The translations under genes were made by a program, and so were the position numbers. Shown in pieces: positions 24,612 to 32,816 of a stretch of 64,000 nucleotides of DNA. Within the stretch, counting starts at the first letter, position 1; each line of letters starts with the position of its first letter. Below the pieces are notes generated by a model, which was given only the letters and a program-made list of their open reading frames with translations, had not been told where the DNA came from and did not search any database. Origin of the DNA: Mangrovimonas futianensis. GTDB taxonomy: Bacteria > Bacteroidota > Bacteroidia > Flavobacteriales > Flavobacteriaceae. The stretch covers positions 186,001-250,000 of the forward strand of contig NZ_JAJJNF010000006.1 of assembly GCF_021245805.1 (NCBI RefSeq), given 5' to 3'.

Positions 24612-26498
24612 TTATTTTTTTACTAATTTTTTGGTAACACTTTGCCCTTCAATGTTGAGTTTTAAAATATAAATACCTTGAGGTAGATTTTGTACCATGA
24701 TGGTTCCTGTTTTACTAATTCCTTTCAAAACCTGTTTTCCTAGTATGTTATAGATACTATAATCAAAGGTTTTGTTGGTATCGATATTTAGGGTGTTGCC
24801 AGAAACAGGATTGGGGTAAATTTTGATGGTGTTTGAAGTAAACTCTGTAGTTCCCAAAGTTTGGGTATGACTTCCTAAATCATCACAAGTATCTTGTGCG
24901 TAAGAATCCCATTCATTCAGGTCAAAAGTTGTTGAAGGACCACTTACTGTAGATTTTCTAACCAAAGTGGTATTTTGTGCAAATGTGGAATCGTCTCCCA
25001 ACGTACCGATGATATCTATCAACACATCATTTTTAAACAAACCAATAGCATCATTCCCATTAAACCCGGTGATTGTGTTATTCAAATCATCATATTCTGA
25101 AGAGCATATAGTTGCGCTTCCGTTGGCAATAACATAAACATCTCCTTGGTTTATTTGGGCATTGGCAGGAAAACTATAAGTTGCCGTCCAGCCACTGTTA
25201 CCATTACTGCTTAATTTCAAGGTGTACATAGAAAGGTCGTCGATAGTGACGCCTGTGAAATTAGCTATTTCAAGGGCTTTATTATTGCCTCCTCCTTCAA
25301 TATATTCTGAGAAGAATAAATCTTCGCCTCCAGAAGATCCATTATTGGTTGTGGTTTCACAAACTTCATTGCTTCCTACCGATTCATTACCAGCAGCATC
25401 TTTGGCTTTTACCGTAAAGCAATAGGTGGTGTTTGGGCTCAAAGAAGTGGCAGTAGCATTTGTTGTGGCATTTGAAAAGGCATAGACGCCATCTATGTAA
25501 ATATCGTAAACCGTCACAGCAACATTGTCTGTTGACGCGTTCCAGTTTAAATCAACACTGTTGTCAGTAGGATTGCTTGCGGCCAAATTGGATGGGGCAG
25601 AAGGAGCTTCTGTATCTGTAGTGTTGTTCCAAATTTGTGCTACAAATTCTGGATGATCGATAAAGGGATTTCGGTTGTTTTGATAGGTAAAAAGCGCATT
25701 ATTTCTATCAATCTCTTTTTGGGAAACAGGATCGTTGTTATGCCAATTCAATAAAATGGCTAAAAACGGTTCAGCAAAAACATTGTTGTTGCTTCCATCA
25801 AACATATCAAAAGCTCCCCAGGCATCTATTTGATCTTCATATCGTGTGGCAAAGTAGAAATAAATACGGGCTATATCCCCTTTAAATTCATCAATAGGTT
25901 CAAAAACAGTTCCAGTATATCCAGCAGAAATACCACTGTTTAGATTTCCTCCCAATTTTGACCCGTTCATGGTCGGATTCGATATGCCACTTTGGGACAC
26001 CAATTGATTGTCGTCAACTACTCCAAAAGGGTAGTTACTTCTGAAACCGTTAACACGACCATCCGTAGGTAATAAATTGTGGCCATCGCTATACATGGGC
26101 ATTGCGTCGTCAAAAACCGATTTGGGGATGACGTGCTCCTTGTTGTAGCAATCACCTTCAGAAGAATAATTGCCACACTCATTGGTAACAGGAGTAAAAT
26201 TGTATGGATCTGTTCCAGAAGGGTTTTCAGAATAGACATCTAAAATGGAATTATCATTTTCATAGCTATCATAAACATCCAGGTCATTGTCAGCAATAAA
26301 GGCATCCATGGCGCTATAGTCTTGGGCATTATGAAGATATTCAGTATCAAGTCCATCATTCGTATTATTTATGATGGCCTTTAATTGTGATTTCAATTCA
26401 AATCCGGTTCCTGTTGCCGAATCATAATATCCAGCCGGTTCTTGGGAGAAACCAAAAAGTGAGATAAGTAAAAATGTAAAAAGGTAAATATGTTTCAT
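24612..26498 (-). CDS. Secreted endonuclease I with FN3, lamin-tail and T9SS sorting domains
   Basis: The protein has 628 residues. The signal peptide is MKHIYLFTFLLISLFGFSQ. Residues 20-290 match the endonuclease I (EndA/NucM) family: CYNKEHVIPKSVFDD carries the catalytic histidine (near 124), followed by DGHNLLPTDGRVNGFRSNYPFG. A fibronectin III domain follows (about 297-390, APSAPSNLAAS ... AGNESVGSNEVC). Next is a lamin-tail-like domain (about 393-500, FFSEYIEGGGNNKALEIAN ... GDVYVIANGSA), then a type A T9SS sorting domain (YPNPVSGNTLNID ... GIYILKLNIEG). It is predicted to be a surface or released DNase used for nutrient nucleotide or phosphate scavenging or to degrade extracellular DNA. 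The start lies 5 bp after the rsmB stop, so the two are probably co-transcribed. Confidence 0.93.
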   Translation of the reverse strand: MKHIYLFTFLLISLFGFSQEPAGYYDSATGTGFELKSQLKAIINNTNDGLDTEYLHNAQDYSAMDAFIADNDLDVYDSYENDNSILDVYSENPSGTDPYNFTPVTNECGNYSSEGDCYNKEHVIPKSVFDDAMPMYSDGHNLLPTDGRVNGFRSNYPFGVVDDNQLVSQSGISNPTMNGSKLGGNLNSGISAGYTGTVFEPIDEFKGDIARIYFYFATRYEDQIDAWGAFDMFDGSNNNVFAEPFLAILLNWHNNDPVSQKEIDRNNALFTYQNNRNPFIDHPEFVAQIWNNTTDTEAPSAPSNLAASNPTDNSVDLNWNASTDNVAVTVYDIYIDGVYAFSNATTNATATSLSPNTTYCFTVKAKDAAGNESVGSNEVCETTTNNGSSGGEDLFFSEYIEGGGNNKALEIANFTGVTIDDLSMYTLKLSSNGNSGWTATYSFPANAQINQGDVYVIANGSATICSSEYDDLNNTITGFNGNDAIGLFKNDVLIDIIGTLGDDSTFAQNTTLVRKSTVSGPSTTFDLNEWDSYAQDTCDDLGSHTQTLGTTEFTSNTIKIYPNPVSGNTLNIDTNKTFDYSIYNILGKQVLKGISKTGTIMVQNLPQGIYILKLNIEGQSVTKKLVKK

Positions 26499-26503
26499 TC
26501 AAA

Positions 26504-27718
26504 TTATTTTTTTCTTTCTAATAAAGCCATGTAAAACCCATCATAACCAGAGGTGTGAGATAAAATTTTATGGTCTTCAACAAAGGTAAAGTCTTTTCCC
26601 AATTCCGATGTTAAGAATCTGTCAACTTGCACTTGATTTTCAGATGGAAGGATAGAACAGGTAGCATAAACCATTTTACCACCTTTTTTGACCAATTTGG
26701 AATAATTCTGAAGGATTTCTTGTTGGGTATTTTTAATACGATCCAAAAACTCTGGTTCCAATTTCCACTTGGCATCAGGGTTTCTTCTCAAAACACCTAA
26801 ACCGGAACACGGTGCATCAATCAAAACGCGATCTGCCTTATCATATAATTTTTTAATGGTTTTGGTAGATTCAATGACTCGGGTTTCAATATTATGGGCG
26901 CCATTGCGTTTGGCTCGACGTTTAAGTTCAGCCAATTTGTTACCATAAATATCCATTGAAATGATTTGTCCCTTGTTCTCCATTAAGCTGGCTAAATGTA
27001 AACTTTTACCTCCAGCTCCTGCACAAGTATCGACAACGCGCATGCCTGGTTGTGCATCCAATAAATCAGCAACTAGTTGTGAGGAAGCATCTTGTACTTC
27101 AAACCAACCATTTTTAAAAGCCTCGGTAGCAAAAACATTGGCTCGTTCTTTTAGTTTTAATGCTAAAGGAAAGCCGGAAATAGTTTCAGTTTCTATGCCT
27201 TCGGTCTGAAGTTTAAGTTGTAGGTCTTTGATGTTGGTTTTAAGTGTGTTGACTCTTAAAATCACATCAGCCTGTTCGTTTAAAGCAGCCAATTCTTTGT
27301 TCCATGAAGCTTCTCCTAATTCTTTTTCACCTAGAGCATCCAACCAATCGGGAATGGATTCCCTAAATTTTCTAATCTTAGAAAGCTCATCAAATTTACC
27401 TTTAATTTTTCGGCTCGGTGTGCCTTCAAAATACTTCCAATCTGGAAGCTTGATACCTCTTAAAGTAGCCCAAACCGCAAACATGCGCCAAAGGTTATCA
27501 CGATCAAAAGGCTCTTTAACTTCGGCTATTTCAGCATACAAGCGTTTCCATCTCACTATATCATAAGTCGTTTCTGCAATAAAAGAACGATCCCGACTTC
27601 CCCAGCGTTTGTCACGCTTTAAGAGTTCTTGTATCACCTTATCGGCATATTCTCCTTCATTAAAAATTTTGGTAAGGCCATCTATAACGGCAAAGCAAAG
27701 ATTTCGATGTAATCGCAT
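26504..27718 (-). CDS. rsmB: RsmB/NOP-family rRNA cytosine-C5 methyltransferase
   Basis: The protein has 404 residues. A NusB-like N-terminal part (about 1-125) is followed by a SAM-dependent methyltransferase with the SAM motif VVDTCAGAGGKSLHLASLM (near 230). The two cysteines typical of m5C RNA methyltransferases lie in DAPCSGLGVLRRNPDAKW (near 303) and VYATCSILPSENQ (near 354). RsmB methylates C967 of 16S rRNA in E. coli; the same substrate is assumed here. Its stop is 5 bp before the secreted nuclease gene. Confidence 0.92.
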   Translation of the reverse strand: MRLHRNLCFAVIDGLTKIFNEGEYADKVIQELLKRDKRWGSRDRSFIAETTYDIVRWKRLYAEIAEVKEPFDRDNLWRMFAVWATLRGIKLPDWKYFEGTPSRKIKGKFDELSKIRKFRESIPDWLDALGEKELGEASWNKELAALNEQADVILRVNTLKTNIKDLQLKLQTEGIETETISGFPLALKLKERANVFATEAFKNGWFEVQDASSQLVADLLDAQPGMRVVDTCAGAGGKSLHLASLMENKGQIISMDIYGNKLAELKRRAKRNGAHNIETRVIESTKTIKKLYDKADRVLIDAPCSGLGVLRRNPDAKWKLEPEFLDRIKNTQQEILQNYSKLVKKGGKMVYATCSILPSENQVQVDRFLTSELGKDFTFVEDHKILSHTSGYDGFYMALLERKK

Positions 27719-28103
27719 GATAAAAAATTAGGGAGCAAAGGTAATGTTTTTATTGGTTGATATATAATGGAATGCTTATCGAGTTGTATCTAGAAATATT
27801 AAGAAAATGCTGAGGATTAAAACAAATAGATGCTCAATTCTTTTTGGGATAAAAAATAAGGTCTCTCTTGGGTTACGGTATGGCTTCGGTATGGATAGAG
27901 TATGGATAGAGTATGGATAATGTATGGAAGATGTTTTTTGGTGATTTGTATCATAACCAGCAAAATTGACCGAAAAAAGCAACATGTAACAAAATCCATA
28001 CTGATGAAGAGAACCGACCTAAGCGATATTTTTAGTTGTTTTTAAGTCTTTTGGGGTATCTTAGGTTCTTGGAAGTTTTCTATTTTTAGACAAAATTTTG
28101 AAT
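27719..28103. other. 385-bp intergenic region with short tandem repeat
   Basis: This lies between divergent genes (rsmB and the BNR lipoprotein). TATGGATAGAG occurs twice in direct tandem (27890-27911), followed by partial copies TATGGATA and TGTATGGA and preceded by GGTATGGCTTCGG; the unit spreads over about 27875-27927. Short minus-strand open frames across it read as low-complexity repeats (IHTLSIP-like) and are not convincing genes. No clear TAnnTTTG promoter was found for either neighbour. Confidence 0.5.
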
Positions 28104-29153
28104 ATGAAAGTTATTGTGTTTATTGGTATACTGTTTGTTTTTGCTGTTGGTTGTCAAGAAAAAAAGAAACCAATCCAGCCTAGGAGTTTCACATCAGTAA
28201 TTATACAGCCTGTTTTAGAAGATTCCACATTGAGTATTAGATCCATAGATATTATGGACGTAAATAGTGTTGCGTTTGCAGCGAACAATAATACTTATGG
28301 TTTGTACAACATCAGTAAAGATAAAGTATTAAGATCTCAGGTAAATCAGGATTCATTATCATTGGAATTCAGAAGTATGGCAAATAATGGTGTTGATGTT
28401 TTTATTATGAGTGTGGGAAGTCCGGGATTGCTATTTAAAACGGGAGATGCGGGTAAGATGGAGCTGGTTTATAAAGAAGACGATCCAAAAACCTTTTATG
28501 ATTCCATGGAGTTCTGGAACACAAATGAAGGGATCGCTATTGGTGATGCCACCGATGATTGTCTAAGTATCATTATCACCAGAGACGGAGGTAACACTTG
28601 GACTAAAATACCGTGTGATCTTCTACCGAACGGAATGGCAAATGAAGGCGCCTTTGCGGCAAGTAACACAAACATTGCTATTGTGGGAGACCAAACTTGG
28701 GTGGCTACGACTATGGGACGTGTCTATTACTCACCAGATAAAGGACATACTTGGGAGGTTTATGATACTCCTATTGTCAAGGAAAAGGAAACGGAAGGCA
28801 TTTATTCTATGGATTTTTATGACGCCTTAAACGGTTTGGCCATAGGTGGCGATTATACCCAGCCCGATCAAAATACAGCCAATAAAATACGAACTAAAGA
28901 TGGTGGTAAAACTTGGGAATTGATTGGTGCAAATGAAGGCCCAGGTTATAGAAGCTGTGTGCAGTATGTACCTAATAGGGAGGGGAAGGAATTAGTGGCC
29001 ATAGGTTTTAAGGGTATTGATTTCTCCAATGATGGTGGTAGTAGTTGGAATCACTTAAGTGATGAAGGCTTTTATACGATACGTTTTTTAAATGACTCTA
29101 TAGCCTATGCTGCTGGTAGAGGTAGGATAAGTAAACTGACTTTTAAGGAATAA
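28104..29153 (+). CDS. Lipoprotein with BNR/Asp-box repeats (Ycf48-like beta-propeller)
   Basis: A TTG at 28098 is in frame, but the ATG at 28104 begins a proper lipoprotein signal (MKVIVFIGILFVFAVGC, lipobox cysteine at 17), giving 349 residues. Four Asp-box-like motifs are spaced through the chain: RDGGNTWTKI, SPDKGHTWEVYD, KDGGKTWELIG and NDGGSSWNHL. These resemble sialidase BNR repeats and the Ycf48/HCF136 photosystem assembly factor family, which Bacteroidetes annotate as oxidoreductase or stability-factor-like. No sialidase catalytic set is evident, so an assembly, binding or structural role in the periplasm or outer membrane is more likely. It is convergent with the ECF-sigma operon across a shared terminator. 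Confidence 0.8.
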   Translation: MKVIVFIGILFVFAVGCQEKKKPIQPRSFTSVIIQPVLEDSTLSIRSIDIMDVNSVAFAANNNTYGLYNISKDKVLRSQVNQDSLSLEFRSMANNGVDVFIMSVGSPGLLFKTGDAGKMELVYKEDDPKTFYDSMEFWNTNEGIAIGDATDDCLSIIITRDGGNTWTKIPCDLLPNGMANEGAFAASNTNIAIVGDQTWVATTMGRVYYSPDKGHTWEVYDTPIVKEKETEGIYSMDFYDALNGLAIGGDYTQPDQNTANKIRTKDGGKTWELIGANEGPGYRSCVQYVPNREGKELVAIGFKGIDFSNDGGSSWNHLSDEGFYTIRFLNDSIAYAAGRGRISKLTFKE

Positions 29154-29181
29154 AAAAAGCAGCTTAAAAGCTGCTTTTTTT
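29152..29181. terminator. Bidirectional terminator between convergent genes
   Basis: Stem GCAGCTT-aa-AAGCTGC is flanked by seven A and seven T. The plus-strand stop (29151-29153) and the minus-strand stop (29180-29182) both touch it. Confidence 0.88.
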
Positions 29182-29617
29182 AGTTTTGTCCTTGGTGTCT
29201 ACGTTTCTTGAATTCGTTGAACATTTTATGTCTAAATTCATCTTCGGCCTTTTTAAGTAATAATATTTTATTGGCCGATAAAACACTCTGCAGGTCGTTT
29301 ACATAAGTTTCAAGAGCGTCATGTTTCTCTTTTTCTAGGGCAATTATTTCCCTGAGACGTTTTTTAGATTCACTTTCTGATAGGGTCTCTATTCCTTCAA
29401 AATTACGGGAATCAGACATTTTTTTTCTGAGGGTGTTGAACTTTTCTTCAAAGTCATTATAAATAGGCCAAAACTTTTCAGCTTCTGCCTTAGATAAATT
29501 CAACTTCTCGGTGAGGAATGCCACCTTAAGGGTTTTAATTTTTTCCCAATCCATTTTTTGCGCTTGAGTGTAAGCGACTGTCATTAGAAAGAAAATAAAA
29601 ATTATTAGTCGTTTCAT
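29180..29617 (-). CDS. Small exported helical protein of the ECF-sigma operon (Spy/CpxP-like)
   Basis: The frame is open to 29659, but the ATG at 29615-29617 begins a clean signal peptide (MKRLIIFIFFLMTVAYTQAQ), giving 145 residues and a 1-bp gap to the upstream gene. The mature part is charged and alpha-helical (LSKAEAEKFWPIYNDFEEKF ... LREIIALEKEKHDALETYV), similar in character to the periplasmic LTXXQ/Spy-CpxP sensor proteins found downstream of Bacteroidetes ECF sigma genes. It probably acts as a periplasmic stress-responsive chaperone or sensor; this is inferred from composition and context. Confidence 0.75.
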   Translation of the reverse strand: MKRLIIFIFFLMTVAYTQAQKMDWEKIKTLKVAFLTEKLNLSKAEAEKFWPIYNDFEEKFNTLRKKMSDSRNFEGIETLSESESKKRLREIIALEKEKHDALETYVNDLQSVLSANKILLLKKAEDEFRHKMFNEFKKRRHQGQN

Positions 29618-29618
29618 G

Positions 29619-30119
29619 TTATTGTTCTTCTTGAATAAGGTCTTCAATATCTGTTGCATTTAATAAATAATCCTCCAATTGGTCATCATTGACAACTTGC
29701 TCTAAAATAGAGGATGAAAGTTCATCATAATCAGATACCATTGTTTCCCACTGTAATTTATCTTCTTGATTTAAGAGATAGGTTTCCAAGGTTAGGGTAT
29801 CAATATCCCCGAAAGTAACAGCATTTTTTTGAAAAATGGAAAGGTTCATTAAAATCAATACACTGGCAGCAATACTGATGGTACTAATAATAACTTTTCT
29901 ATTGAGAAGCGAAATAACTTTAGGGGCTTGTTTGTTTTTATGGGTAGGGACTTGAACTTCAAAATGTTCCAAGTAATTTTCAGGGATTTGAAAACCAGAA
30001 TCTGAAATCTTTGATTTCAGTTTGGCCAAGTCCATGACTTGCTCTTCAAGTTCTTCAAAATAATTTTGAGGAACTTTAAAAGGACCATTTTGAGTTTTAT
30101 GTAATTTATTTAATTCCAT
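29619..30119 (-). CDS. Single-span membrane protein, putative anti-sigma factor
   Basis: The protein has 166 residues: a cytoplasmic N-terminal part (about 1-65) with repeated KVPQNYFEELE / QIPENYLEHFE segments, one transmembrane helix (KVIISTISIAASVLILMNLSIF, about 70-92), and an acidic C-terminal tail (DDQLEDYLLNATDIEDLIQEEQ) outside the membrane. Its position between an ECF sigma gene and an exported helical protein, and its one-span topology, fit an anti-sigma factor, though no zinc-binding ASD motif is visible. The repeated NYFEELE/NYLEHFE box is a notable feature of unknown role. Confidence 0.65.
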   Translation of the reverse strand: MELNKLHKTQNGPFKVPQNYFEELEEQVMDLAKLKSKISDSGFQIPENYLEHFEVQVPTHKNKQAPKVISLLNRKVIISTISIAASVLILMNLSIFQKNAVTFGDIDTLTLETYLLNQEDKLQWETMVSDYDELSSSILEQVVNDDQLEDYLLNATDIEDLIQEEQ

Positions 30120-30152
30120 ACCTTATTTTTGACTTCAAATCTTTTTAAAGGT

Positions 30153-30692
30153 TTAATCTTGAGTTAAATATTCTTCTATTTTTTTAACGGCTATATGGTA
30201 AGAGGCTTTTAATGCGCCCTCACTAGTATCTAAAATTTCGGCCATATCCTTGTACTTAATATCCTGAAAATATTTCATGTTAAAAACCAATTGTTGTTTT
30301 TCTGGTAATTTGGCTATGGCTTCCTGCAATTGCAGTTGAATGGCATCTCCTTCAAAATACACATCCGACTTCATATTTTGGATGGCCAGAGCAGTTACTT
30401 CTTCATTGCTCATTTGAAGTTTTTTTGCTTTTTGATTGATAAATGTAATCGATTCATTTGTCGCAATACGGTACATCCATGAATAAAGCTTACTATCTCC
30501 TTTAAAGTTTTTAATATTTTGAAATACTTTGATAAAGGTGTTTTGAAGGACATCATCAGCATCGTCATGTGATTTTACGATATGTCTAATATGCCAGTAG
30601 AGACGCTCCTTGTAAAGGGTAACTAATTCCTTAAAGGCAGCATCATTTTGGGATTGCAATGACTTAACTAATTTGATCTCTTCGGTCTCCAA
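30153..30692 (-). CDS. ECF-type RNA polymerase sigma factor (TTG start)
   Basis: The protein has 179 residues with sigma region 2 (HDDADDVLQNTFIKVFQNIKNF ... SWMYRIATNESITFI) and region 4 (LPEKQQLVFNMKYFQDIKYKDMAEILDTSEGALKASYHIAVKKI). The only start that gives a complete region 2 is the TTG at 30690-30692. An ATG at 30713-30715 is out of frame by one base and reaches a stop soon. It heads a three-gene operon with the membrane protein and the exported helical protein and is probably controlled by the former. Confidence 0.92.
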   Translation of the reverse strand: METEEIKLVKSLQSQNDAAFKELVTLYKERLYWHIRHIVKSHDDADDVLQNTFIKVFQNIKNFKGDSKLYSWMYRIATNESITFINQKAKKLQMSNEEVTALAIQNMKSDVYFEGDAIQLQLQEAIAKLPEKQQLVFNMKYFQDIKYKDMAEILDTSEGALKASYHIAVKKIEEYLTQD

Positions 30693-30935
30693 AAAATTCT
30701 TTTTAATAAGACCATGGAATGTATCAAAAGTTTAATGAACTAATGCTAAATATTTATTAAAAGTCAATAGGTTGTTAAACAGGTGTTTGCACGAGTAAAA
30801 ACCGATAAAACGCAAAAAAAATCGATTAAATGTAAATTTTTCTTGGTTATAACGAAATATTGCCTTATGTTTGTTTCACCAACCTACTTAAATGACCGTT
30901 AGGCAGCCCCAAGTCTAACTGTTACCATATAAAAA

Positions 30936-30965
30936 AAAGGATCAGAATTAACTGATCCTTTTTTT
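30936..30965 (-). terminator. Terminator of the ABC exporter operon
   Basis: Stem GGATCAG (30939-30945) / CTGATCC (30952-30958) is flanked by eight A and seven T, 21 bp beyond the exporter stop on the minus strand. The rest of the gap to 30692 shows no gene. Confidence 0.88.
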
Positions 30966-30985
30966 ATATCATTATAAATTTTCTA

Positions 30986-32812
30986 TTAATCAAAGCTTTG
31001 CATGTCCACTAATTTCTTGTAAACACCATTTTTAAGCATCAATTCGGAGTGATTCCCTTGTTCTACAATTTGACCTTTTTCCATGACTACAATAGTATCA
31101 GCATTTTGAATAGTTGAAAGCCTATGGGCTATGACAATAGAAGTTCTATTAAGCATCATTTTCTCTAGAGCATCTTGCACCAATCTTTCGCTTTCTGTGT
31201 CTAACGCAGAAGTAGCTTCGTCCAAAATCATTATCGGAGGATTTTTAAGTACGGCGCGAGCAATACTTAATCGCTGTCTTTGACCACCAGATAATTTAGC
31301 TCCAGAATCCCCAATATTGGTATCGAGTCCCAGAGGAAGGTCTTTAACAAATTCCCAGGCATTGGCAATCTTTAAAGCTTCAATGACTTCTTCATCGGTA
31401 GCATCTTCCTTGCCTAAAAGTATATTGTTTTTTACAGAGTCATTGAATAAAATCGAATCCTGTGTGACAAGCCCCATTAAACCTCTCAAAGAATGTTTAG
31501 TGATATCTTTAATGTTTTGGTTATCAATTGAAATATTACCTTCCTGAACATCATAAAATCTGGTTACTAAATTGGCAATGGTGCTTTTCCCACTTCCAGA
31601 TTGACCAACCAAAGCAACACTTTTCCCTTTTTGTACGGTTAAATTAAAATTTTTGAGAACCGCTTCCTTCTCATATTTAAAAGTGATGTTGTTTAAGGAT
31701 ATATTGTCTGTGAATTCTTTCTTAATGGTAGCATTAGGGCTATCCTCCATTGGGTTTTTTGTTTCCAAAATTTCCAAAACCCTTTCGGCCGCGGCATTCC
31801 CTCTTTTTACTCCATAACTTGCCTTACTAATGGCTTTAGCGGGTGTAAGTATGTTGTAGGCAAGACCCATAAAGGCAATAAATGTTGAGCCATCCAAAGT
31901 TTTGTTGAATACCATATTTCCCCCATACCAAAGTAGCGTAGCAATTGTAACGATACCTAAAAACTCACTAGTAGGTGAAGCTAAATTTTGTCTATGTGCT
32001 AACCTGTTGTTATATTTAAAATAGCGGTATGTGGAATCTGTGAATTTTTTAAAGAAATTACTTTCTCCATTGAATCCTTTAATCACTTTGAGGCCTCCCA
32101 AAGTTTCATCGATTATAGATAAAAATACACCTTGTTCTTTTTGAACCAAATTGGAGTGTTTTTTCAATTGCTTTCCAATGGCCGAAATAATAATTCCAGA
32201 TATAGGAATGAAAATGAATACAAATAGAGAAAGCTTGAGACTTAGCATCATCATGAATCCTATCGTAAAAACAATGGTCATAGGTTCTTTTATGATGAGC
32301 TCAAGAACAGCTAAAAGAGAATTTTGTACCTCTCCCACATCATTTGTGATTCTCGCCATGATATCTCCTTTTCTTCGATCTGAAAAGAAGGAAATGGGGA
32401 GAGCCATGGTTTTTTCATACATTTCATTTCGTATGTCTTTCAAAACACCGTTTCTAAGATATGTTACAAAATAAAGTCCGAGATAATTAAATAAATTTTT
32501 TAAAAGGAATAAGGAAATAACAAGGATTATAACTATTAAAAGTGCTTTGGAATTGTCTGAGCCAACCAAATCACTTATTTTGTAGTTCATGTAATCCGTG
32601 AAATAATCTTTAATATTCCCTATGCCTGTATATACAGGTTTGACATGTTCCTGTTTAGTTACCTCGGGATTGAAAAGAATATCCAGCATGGGGATTAAGG
32701 CCACAAAGGACAATCCGCTGAATAAAGCGTAAAAAATATTACATATGATGTTTAAAAATGCGTATTTTTTGTAAGGTATCGCAAACCGGAGTATTTTCTT
32801 AAGGTAATCCAT
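30986..32812 (-). CDS. ABC exporter, MsbA/lipid-type half transporter
   Basis: The protein has 608 residues. An N-terminal six-helix ABC exporter membrane domain (about 15-330) includes FFSDRRKGDIMARITNDV. The nucleotide-binding domain has Walker A GQSGSGKST (near 403), LSGGQRQRLSIARAVL (near 510) and Walker B PIMILDEATSALD. Homodimeric exporters of this type flip lipids or lipid A precursors (MsbA) or drugs. The start is 4 bp after the phosphohexomutase stop, and the cluster with a polyprenyl-type GT2 supports an envelope-lipid substrate, but specificity is inferred only. Confidence 0.9.
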   Translation of the reverse strand: MDYLKKILRFAIPYKKYAFLNIICNIFYALFSGLSFVALIPMLDILFNPEVTKQEHVKPVYTGIGNIKDYFTDYMNYKISDLVGSDNSKALLIVIILVISLFLLKNLFNYLGLYFVTYLRNGVLKDIRNEMYEKTMALPISFFSDRRKGDIMARITNDVGEVQNSLLAVLELIIKEPMTIVFTIGFMMMLSLKLSLFVFIFIPISGIIISAIGKQLKKHSNLVQKEQGVFLSIIDETLGGLKVIKGFNGESNFFKKFTDSTYRYFKYNNRLAHRQNLASPTSEFLGIVTIATLLWYGGNMVFNKTLDGSTFIAFMGLAYNILTPAKAISKASYGVKRGNAAAERVLEILETKNPMEDSPNATIKKEFTDNISLNNITFKYEKEAVLKNFNLTVQKGKSVALVGQSGSGKSTIANLVTRFYDVQEGNISIDNQNIKDITKHSLRGLMGLVTQDSILFNDSVKNNILLGKEDATDEEVIEALKIANAWEFVKDLPLGLDTNIGDSGAKLSGGQRQRLSIARAVLKNPPIMILDEATSALDTESERLVQDALEKMMLNRTSIVIAHRLSTIQNADTIVVMEKGQIVEQGNHSELMLKNGVYKKLVDMQSFD

Positions 32813-32816
32813 TCAC

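Noticed and set aside
27776..27999. Short minus-strand open frames with IHTLSIP-type repeats
   Set aside because: They are by-products of the tandem DNA repeat and have no supporting signal.
30693..30715. Upstream ATG and possible frameshift of the ECF sigma gene
   Set aside because: The ATG at 30715 is one base out of frame, but the protein from the TTG at 30692 is already complete for the family, so no frameshift is needed.
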